From contig NC_059286.1 in NCBI RefSeq assembly GCF_017591435.1, positions 8,832,140 through 8,896,139 of the forward strand: DNA of 64,000 nucleotides, in the 5' to 3' direction. This DNA is from Portunus trituberculatus. Its lineage: Eukaryota; Arthropoda; Malacostraca; Decapoda; Portunidae. Positions 28,465 through 64,000 of the stretch are shown here, piece by piece (positions within the stretch are counted from its first letter, which is position 1; every line of letters begins with the position of its first letter). A program made the translations under genes and the position numbers. The notes beneath the pieces were generated by a model. The model saw nothing but the letters and a program-made list of their open reading frames with translations, made no database searches and was not told where the DNA came from.

Positions 28465-28975
28465 GGGTTTAACCCTGATCTTGATCTTGATGCTACAGGT
28501 GGCTCGGGATCGCTTCACAGCCTCCATCATCCTTTCACTCGTCTCTCTACACAGTCCCAGCAGCAACACCATCCATTCCCTTCCTGTCTTCTCCACTCTT
28601 TCATTCCTATTATGCCTTAATTCACTCAAGATCACTTGCATCATCTCATGCCTGTATCTCTCATACTTCTCACACTCCAGCATGACATGCTCCACCGTCT
28701 CGTCCTCCCCCATGTCACACATCTGGCACACCTTGTTGAGGGACTCAGACCACCTGTAGTTCCTTGCATTCACATCCATACACTGTGCCCTAGCTCGGAA
28801 GAGAAGGTCACCACCCAGGCTGCCATCATACCACCTTTCATACATCTGGGCTTTCTTTTCCTTGTACCATTCCAGGGTACTCTTTCGTTCCATCCCATTC
28901 GCCGCCCACGCCACCCTTAGCACAGCAAAGGGCGCCACTTACCCTGATGGCAGTAAGGGATGCTGACGTCATAGG
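28465..28975 (-). mobile_element. LINE copy C: C-terminal fragment
   Basis: Minus strand. ERKSTLEWYKEKKAQMYERW, SLGGDLLFRARAQCMDV and the zinc knuckle CQMCDMGEDETVEHVMLEC match the end of copy B, with the knuckle intact here. It ends in a short ATCAAG repeat tail (about 28475-28495), which is also present near the 5' start of copy A (26120-26140). Copies C, B and A thus follow head to tail. Confidence 0.8.
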
Positions 28976-30110
<1,135 letters not shown>

Positions 30111-30371
30111 CTCAACACCATGCGAAATCTCAAAATGCCCCCAAACACACCTAAAACTCACTAAAAACACCCAATGTACACCAAAATATTCTCCACACAC
30201 CCAAACCACTTACAACACCCAATATCATCTCCTACCACACTCAAAAAGCCATGCAACACCTCAAAATGCCTCCAAATCACCCCCAAACACACTCACACAG
30301 CTTAAAACACCCAAAATTAACCACAAAACACACTTAAAATACTATGTAACAATGCTTTCCTAAAACAATAG

Positions 30372-30372
<1 letters not shown>
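30111..30372. repeat. Degenerate satellite of CACCCAAAA type
   Basis: Loose repeats such as CTCAAAATGCCCCCAAACAC and CTCAAAATGCCTCCAAATCA, distantly like the 34 bp satellite at 18035. Too diverged to define a period. Confidence 0.45.
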
Positions 30373-30373
<1 letters not shown>

Positions 30374-30418
<45 letters not shown>

Positions 30419-30419
30419 T

Positions 30420-30489
<70 letters not shown>
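30374..30489. repeat. (CT)n-(GT)n compound microsatellite
   Basis: (CT)n at 30374-30415 and (GT)n at 30424-30489. The following 30490-30655 has a short plus-strand open frame of unknown origin. Confidence 0.95.
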
Positions 30490-30490
<1 letters not shown>

Positions 30491-30674
30491 GGGCTTCGCT
30501 GTGGATGAAGAGGCTCTTCCACAGGATGAGGTACTGTGTCCCCATCGCGCTGCTCCCAAGGCTGACCAGGGTTGGAACATGGACGTGATGATGCAGATAC
30601 TTGTCTCACTAAATGAGCAGATGGCCAGCTTTCGCGTTGGGAAATAAGATGTGAAATGTGTTTGCCCCATGTCT

Positions 30675-30675
<1 letters not shown>

Positions 30676-30725
<50 letters not shown>

Positions 30726-30871
30726 GTGTGTGTAAGGTAATATATCACGTAAAGGAAGTAGAACAATAAATTAACAATTTTATAGGTAATTATAAACATG
30801 AAAGTAAGCATACATGGACATGCATCTGTCATATGGGTATAAGTAAACTTGCCATTCCGGCCGGTACATTC

Positions 30872-30917
<46 letters not shown>
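30676..30917. repeat. (CT)n and (CA)n with unique DNA between
   Basis: (CT)n at 30676-30723 and (CA)n at 30872-30917. Confidence 0.93.
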
Positions 30918-30920
<3 letters not shown>

Positions 30921-31004
30921 CACAGACATGGACAGTGCATGGTAGTAGAGTGGTATGTCAGGCCGCACTGACGTGAGAAGTCCCAGACTATAAATGTGGA
31001 TTTA

Positions 31005-39072
<8,068 letters not shown>

Positions 39073-39925
39073 CTTGTCGTCACCAGTGGCCACAGCCTCG
39101 TCACGCAGCCAGCTGGAGCCAGAGCAGCCACCACCCGTCTGCCGTTCACCGAGGTTCCGGGAAGAATAGACCAAGATAAGACTTGACCACAAAACCTAAC
39201 GTTTTTTACGCGCATTTCAGAGTTATTTTAAGACATTATGGAATCCTGAGTCTGTTATTCGTATAACAAGGTTTTCTGTCACGCTATGGTTCATTAAACT
39301 TAGCGTGTCAGCCCGTACACTTATGAAACTTTAGGGGAAACGTTGGACGTGTGGAAATGATTATCATCGGGAAAACAAACATCATCGCGCTTCAGGCATC
39401 CACGTGGGAGGGAGAGACGGGGATGGCAAGGGTTGTGTCACCGGGAAGATTGTCGTGTACGAGGTCACACCGCGACCCTCCTGCACTGACGCTGACCTCT
39501 TTTGTGGTGCCGCGTGACCCTATAATGGACCTGCCATTCCTGAAGAAAGAGTGGATGTCGCCGAAACACAGACCAAGAAAACAGTGTCATCATAACGATT
39601 ATGTACTATGTAGTGCTGTATATGTATGTGCATGTGTGTACGTACGTATGTATATATGTATGTATGTACAAATATACATGGACAGGTATGAATGTAGATA
39701 AATAGATAAATTAATAACTACTACTACTACTACTACTACAACAACTGGTATTGTTGCCGCTACACCAATACACATCCGATCCAGATTAAGCAAATATTAG
39801 TTCTAGAATGGAGTTCATTAAAATGACATGTGATGTGTGTCAGGGTAGCCATCACACGAACCATGGGGCACGATGTTTGTCTTAAAGGAGGATAGCTCGG
39901 CCTCACCTAATATTGACAAGAAACA

Positions 39926-40001
<76 letters not shown>

Positions 40002-40758
40002 ATAATTAATGAAATAAATTATCAGGATGAATTTGCAGTTTTATCGTTAACTGACTTCAGAGTTGACCATTAAAACAATAATATTGCGATCCATATCCCA
40101 AGCCCATTCACTACACATGTGCGCTGATACATACGTGCCAACACACTGCACATTCTAATGCACATACGTATGTACTTACACAATACAAAAACAGTAAAAT
40201 TATACATTATACAAAAATCAGAAATAAAAAATAAATTATGATAATGATGATAAGAGCAAATAAATAAGTTTAGATAAAAAAAAAAAAAGACCGGAGAGTT
40301 TAAGACAATTGACTACGAGTCTGTAAACCTTGTGGACAGTTGTACAGTACACCATCAATAACAGTAACACTATTAATAACAAGTATCCTCACACAAGCTG
40401 TAAACTTTAATATCCTTGCCAAATAACAACGACATCCATGGACCATATTCTGAAACTGTTCTCTACTGCAACCACGACTAATTTGAAAAGGCTTTACTTA
40501 AGCTTACATGTGACTTTTAGGGACGTTTTACGATTCTAGTGACACGTAAGCAAGATTCCTACATTTCTAACAGTTTTTTTTTCTAGGGACATTTTACGAT
40601 TATAGTAACACATAAGAAGATTTCAACATTAATTACAAGAAAAAAAAAAACTCTTGAGAACTGAATTAATCATCTCTGTGGCCTTCGAAAATGGTCATAT
40701 TGAGAGAATAATGCCTTTTGTTTTTGTTTTTTTCTTCTTCCTAATATTATGTTTCTAT
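39073..40758. other. Region between the Ser/Pro-rich gene and the Rh gene
   Basis: About 1.7 kb between the start of one minus-strand gene and the 3' end of the next. It should hold the promoter of the Ser/Pro-rich gene, but I see no clear TATA box. It contains (CTA)n 39718-39740, (GA)n 39926-39998, and dispersed repeat pieces at 40435-40570 and 40660-40715. Confidence 0.5.
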
Positions 40759-40764
40759 TTTATT
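40759..40764 (-). terminator. Probable polyadenylation signal of the Rh gene
   Basis: AATAAA on the minus strand about 75 nt after the Rh stop codon at 40838, the first such hexamer downstream. Confidence 0.5.
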
Positions 40765-40837
40765 CCATTTCTTATAATCTCACATAAAGTTGGATAACTC
40801 AAAAATAGAGAGAAAAAAAAAAAAAAAAACGGAAAAC

Positions 40838-48376
<7,539 letters not shown>

Positions 48377-48812
48377 CTTCAGTCTAGAGAACTTTGACGT
48401 CTTTAGAGGAACTTGTTACACACACTCACACACACACACTACTGCTGCTATTGCTGCTTTGTTGCCAGACGTGCTCGCTATGTCATGAGGTGCAAAATTA
48501 ACTTTACGACCAACGCCCTCTTTTGTGTTCTTATCTGCGTGCCATCAGTTTGAATACAACGTGGACCGCGCTGCTGGTGGGAAGACTGGTAATAGACACA
48601 ATCACCAATCGTTCCAGTGATTCTTATCACCAAGAAAGTACTACTACCATGACGGACTGATTTAGTTTCCCATAACAAGATAACTTTTGATTTATCAAAT
48701 ATATAATACACATTATACCTTAATTATTGGTGAGAGACTGATCGCTTTACCTTGAACTCTTTTATTTCGTAAATGATCTTTTTTTTTTTTTTTTATGTCC
48801 TAGCCGGTAACT

Positions 48813-48917
48813 TGAAGACTATTGGAAACGCTGTTAAGCTTCCACCCACTTGTGGCGCAGGCAATTTTGTTTATAGTGGTAGCCATATTAGGGCCCATAT
48901 CCCCACTCAAGTCGCCA
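48813..48917 (-). mobile_element. SINE fragment
   Basis: GTGGCGCAGGCAATTTTGTT to CATATTAGGGCCCATATCCC matches the body of the SINE at 23824-24133. The tRNA head is absent. Confidence 0.75.
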
Positions 48918-49599
48918 TAATAAAATGCCACGTCACGAAGTTTCTTCCTTCCTCCTCAATAACCAATAAACCCACAACCATAATGTACAATCATTACATT
49001 ACAACCCAACACACACACACACACTGGTTGAACGTCACGAGGTTCACAACAGCCAGCGCAAAGGTGGAGCACCTTTCATCACACCAAGTGATCAATGATA
49101 GAATAAAGATGGTTGGAGACTTTTATAAACACACGGGATCATGGTGAGTTATGACTAACCATTAACATGAAGACATCTCACCATCCACTCATTGCATTTA
49201 TCAATTTTTTTCTAGTTTCATTTTGGAAACTTAAAAAAATCAAATCCATATACTTACTTACATAGATCGGTGTATGATTATAGGAAAACTTATAAGTTTT
49301 AATTAACAGAGAGAGAGAGAATCTATGATCTTAATATCAAGTAATGTAATCCTCTCTCAATCTCCATCTCCTTTGTCTTCCTTCCTTTCTCACTAATTAA
49401 ATATTCAGATTTACCTGTTTATTGTTGTTACCTGGTATACTAATAGATTTCTTAATACCTCAAATCTAAGAATAACTGGTCTGCCTCCCTCCTCACTCTT
49501 TTCTCTTATGTCCCATCCCACACTAACTTAAAACATGTAGGCAGGTTTGCAAACTTCCCCCGTTGTTTACATTTTATTTACAGATGTCTAAGTTGAACT

Positions 49600-49725
49600 G
49601 GTGCTGCACTGTCAAAGGAAATAGTCCCCTATTGTCTGACAAGGAGGGGGATACAAACCTGGGACCTCTGGCTTGTGAGTTGTTTATGGTAACCATCATG
49701 CCACCAGGAATGCCATGACAAACAT
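49600..49725 (-). mobile_element. tRNA-derived SINE head, diverged
   Basis: Minus strand: GGTGGCATGATGGTTACCAT, then CACAAGCCAGAGGTCCCAGG and TTTGTATCCCC. This keeps the anticodon-arm CACAAGCCAGAGG and a B-box-like end of the tRNA-Val SINE family, though the body is not recognisable. Confidence 0.5.
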
Positions 49726-49776
49726 CAAAATAAACTTCCACACAGCACTAAAAAGACCACAAACAACTTTTGTACT

Positions 49777-49782
49777 TTTATT
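49777..49782 (-). terminator. Candidate polyadenylation signal of MSH2
   Basis: AATAAA on the minus strand about 680 nt downstream of the MSH2 stop. Other AT-rich hexamers lie nearby, so the choice is tentative. Confidence 0.35.
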
Positions 49783-50459
49783 ATAAACATTAGATATTCA
49801 CTAAACTTATTGATAAAGTACAAATCTTTTTCAGACCATTCTCAGTCACTCTGAGAAAATAATAACTTCTTCATTAGGAACACCAATTCCTCTTGTAACA
49901 ATCCAGTCTTCTTATCAAGTGTTCATAAACTTGAGGTAGGAGGAAACAGCAAACACTTTAGAGTTAAAGGAATGTCATCACTTCTATGACAGGACAGTCA
50001 AAACTAACCCAAACCCACCCTGGCCCTGATGATCATTTTGGCCTGCTTGGTGACATGAATGTCCTGCCACCATGACACACTATTAAAAGAACCATAAGAT
50101 TCCATGCACCACACACCCTGGAAATTTCTCAAATTACCCAAATAAACATCAGTAGTAACCATGGAAACAATATTCTGTGTAGGATTGGTAGTTATAACCC
50201 AATACACAGCAAATAAACTAGTCCTCAACCTTTAACTTGGAAACATGAACTTGCATTTTTATATCATTCAGCCTCATCTGATTACAACCTACTAAATTCC
50301 TTCACGTCATCATGTAGTCTTCAGCATTCTCTTGGACAGCTTCATTTGGTATTTCCTGTAGCATGTCCTGTCCTCATCATATCAAACATAATAGTACCAA
50401 CTTTCATTCTTACTTATCCTCTTAATAACTTGGAAATGACTGGTCAGGTGTGGTCAAGT

Positions 50460-61716
<11,257 letters not shown>

Positions 61717-61826
61717 CTGGTGGTGGCAGACAGAGGAAGGAGTGAGTGGAATATCACCAGTTACACTAACTAATTCCTAGTCACATGATTATAACAGCAA
61801 TTACTACAGCAATTACTACTATCACT

Positions 61827-64000
61827 CCAGTGCAGCCTCAGGACCCGCCTAAGCGGAGGTGCTTCTGGCATTTTAACTCTGCTAAGTGGGAGGAACTAAG
61901 GCAGTACTATTCTGATTTCCCTTGGGATGATTATTGTTTTCATGTCAGAGATCCTTCTCTTTGTGCCGAGCGCATAACAGAGGTGATTATCTCTGGCATG
62001 GAGCTATACATTCCTCATACTTTCTCTAACCCTAAAGCTAAAAAGCCTTGGTTTAACTCTGCTTGTTCTCGTGCTGTCAATGATAGAGAGGCGGCTCACA
62101 AACGGTTCCGTAGCCATCCAACTGCTGAAACTCATGCCCTATATATTTCTGCCCGTAATCATGCCAAATCTATTCTCCAACTTACTAAAAACTCTTTCAT
62201 CAATAGAAAATGTCAAAGTCTTTCCAATTCTAACTCCTCTCGAGATTTCTGGCATCTAGCCAATAATATCTCTAACAACTTTACTTCTTCGTCTTTCCCT
62301 CCTTTACTTCATCCAGATGGCTCTACAGCTGTCTCTTCTTTTCTAAAGCTGAACTCTTCGCTCAAACCTTTGCTACCAACTCAACTTTGGATGATTCTGG
62401 GCATATTCCTCCTACTCCTCCACCCTCTGACTACTTCATCCCTAAAATTAAAATTCTTTATAAAGACGTTTTCCTGGCCCTCTCTGGCCTTGATTCTCGG
62501 AAGGCTTACGGTCCGGATGGAGTCCCTCCTGTTGTTCTCAAAACTGTGCTTCCGAACTCGCTCACTGCCTGGTCAAACTCTTTCATCTGTGTCTCTACTT
62601 CTATTTATCCTTCTTGCTGGAAGTTTGCTCACATTCAACCTGTCCCTAAAAAGGTGACCACTCCAATCCTTCTAACTACCGCCCTATAGCTTTGATTTCC
62701 TGCCTTTCTAAAGCCTTTGAGTCTATCCTTAATAGGAAGATAATGAGGCATCTATCAGCTCACAACCTTCTCTCTGATTGCCAGTATGGTTTCCGTAAAG
62801 GCAGATCTACTGGTGATCTTCTTACTTTCCTAACTGAATCTTGGTCATCCTCTTTTAGGGACTTCGGTGAAACCTTTGCTGTCGGCCTTGACATATCGAA
62901 AGCCTTCGATAGAGTCTGGCACAAATCTTTAATTTCTAAACTACCCTCCTACGGATTCTATCCTTCTCTCTGTACCTTCATCTCCAGTTTCCTTTCCGAT
63001 CGTTCTATTGCTGCTGTAGTAGACGGTCACTGTTCTTCCCTAAAACTATCAACAGTGGTGTTCCACAGGGTTCTGTCCTATCACCCACTCTCTTTCTATT
63101 ATTCATCAATGATCTCCTAAATCTGACTCAATGCCCTATCCACTCCTATGCTGATGATACCACCTTGCATTATTCAACAGCGTTCAACAGACGCCCAACC
63201 CAACAACAATTAAATGACTCAAGGCGAGATGCTATAGGACGCCTAACTTCTGATCTTTCACTTGTTTCTGATTGGGGCAGAGAAAACCTGGTTTTGTTCA
63301 ATGCCTCAAAAACTCAATTTCTACAACTATCTACTCGACATAACCTTCCAGACAACTATCCTCTCTTCTTCAATAACACTCAACTTCCCTCTCCTCTACA
63401 TTAAACACACTCGGTCTATCCTTCACTAAAAATCTAAACTGGAAATTTCACATCTCTACTCTTGCTAAATCAGCTTCCAAGAAGTTAGGTGTCCTGTGGC
63501 GTCTTCGTCCATTTTCTCTCCCTCCCAGCTGCTTGCTCTGTACAGGGCCTTATCCGCCCGTGTATGGAGTATGGCTCTCATGTCTGGGGGATCCACACAC
63601 AGCTTTACTAAACAAGGTGGAATCTAAAGCTTTTCGTCTTATCAACTCTTCTCCTCTAACTGACTGTCTTGATTCTTTAAGTCACCGCCGCAATGTTGCA
63701 TCTTTATCTGTCTTCTACCGCTGTTTTCATGCTGTCTGCTCTTCTGAACTTGCTAACTGCATGCCTTCCCCCTCCTGCGGCCTCGCTGCACAAGACTCTC
63801 TACTTCTTCTCATCCCTATTCTGTCCATCTTCCTAATGCAAGAGTTAACCAGTATCTTCACTCCTTCATTCCCTACACTGGTAAACTCTGGAACTCTCTA
63901 CCTGTGTCTGTATTTCCACCTGCCTATGACTTAAACTCTTTCAAAAGAGGAGTGTCAAGACACCTCTTACGTTAACTGGACCCTCCTTTTAGATTTTTTT
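61827..64000 (+). mobile_element. Jockey-like LINE between MSH2 exons 1 and 2
   Basis: Plus strand, 5'-truncated and running off the window. It starts with the end of the endonuclease linker (RRCFWHFNSAKWEELRQYYS, KKPWFNSACSRAV), then the RT with GLDSRKAYGPDGVPPVVLK, YGFRKGRSTGDLLTFL, VGLDISKAFDRVWHKSL and the catalytic IHSYADDTTLHY, and the C-terminal KAFRLINSSPLTDCLDSLSH. Frame changes at about 62350, 62660, 63060, 63400 and 63560 make it inactive. Its coding frames are on the strand opposite to MSH2. Confidence 0.88.

Larger units (their letters stand above)
48377..49776. other. Region between the Rh gene and MSH2
   Basis: About 1.4 kb containing the probable 5' UTR and promoter of the Rh gene. 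TCTCTAGACTGAAG precedes its ATG and a short (GT)n lies at about 48420-48440 in the presumed leader. Also two SINE fragments. I see no TATA box I would trust. Confidence 0.45.

Noticed and set aside
30490..30650. Short plus-strand frame with DVMMQILVSLNEQMASF
   Set aside because: Looks protein-like and may be a piece of a retroelement gag-type protein, but I cannot place it and it starts inside a GT repeat.
50004..50228. 74-codon minus-strand frame after MSH2
   Set aside because: Lies in the presumed 3' UTR without motif or splice support.

Overview
This window is eukaryotic nuclear DNA, most likely from a malacostracan crustacean and probably a decapod such as a crab. The reasons are an extreme load of dinucleotide and trinucleotide microsatellites, several jockey/CR1-like LINE lineages, tRNA-derived SINEs, intron-rich genes with GT-AG junctions, TTAGG-like repeats and a single run of 500 Ns (18501-19000) that marks a scaffold gap. 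The taxon is an inference; no marker gene fixes the species.

Three protein-coding genes can be assembled, all on the minus strand and all in the right half. (1) 31005-39072 is a three-exon gene for a 363-residue protein with a signal peptide, a long Ser/Pro/Arg/Lys-rich middle and a hydrophobic C-terminal tail. I do not recognise it. (2) 40838-48376 is an eleven-exon Rh-type ammonium transporter of 543 residues with both channel histidines and an unusual His-rich tail. (3) 50460-61716 holds 17 exons of the mismatch-repair gene MSH2, complete except for its first exon, which should lie beyond the window. In all three, exon phases match across every junction.

The left half (1-31000) holds no gene I can support. 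It contains LINE fragments (1-1253, 1793-2580, 2827-3412, 8365-8560, 20503-23575, 23585-28975), SINEs, a family of short TTAA-flanked MITEs that also forms tandem and palindromic arrays, a divergent inverted repeat of about 1.3-1.8 kb (3415-4760 against 12321-14115), 30-34 bp satellites around the gap, a 1.6 kb trinucleotide block and a perfect 609 bp (TA)n tract. Repeats of the same families lie in the introns of the genes. A nearly whole piggyBac element (51344-53627) sits in an MSH2 intron, and a jockey-like LINE (61827 to the window end) separates MSH2 exon 2 from its missing first exon.

The genes have no evident functional link; their shared strand looks incidental. The most interesting items are the unrecognised secreted protein, the His-rich tail of the Rh protein, the exon-like cassette present in three copies inside the inverted repeat and beside it, and the MITE family whose ends resemble those of the resident piggyBac element.
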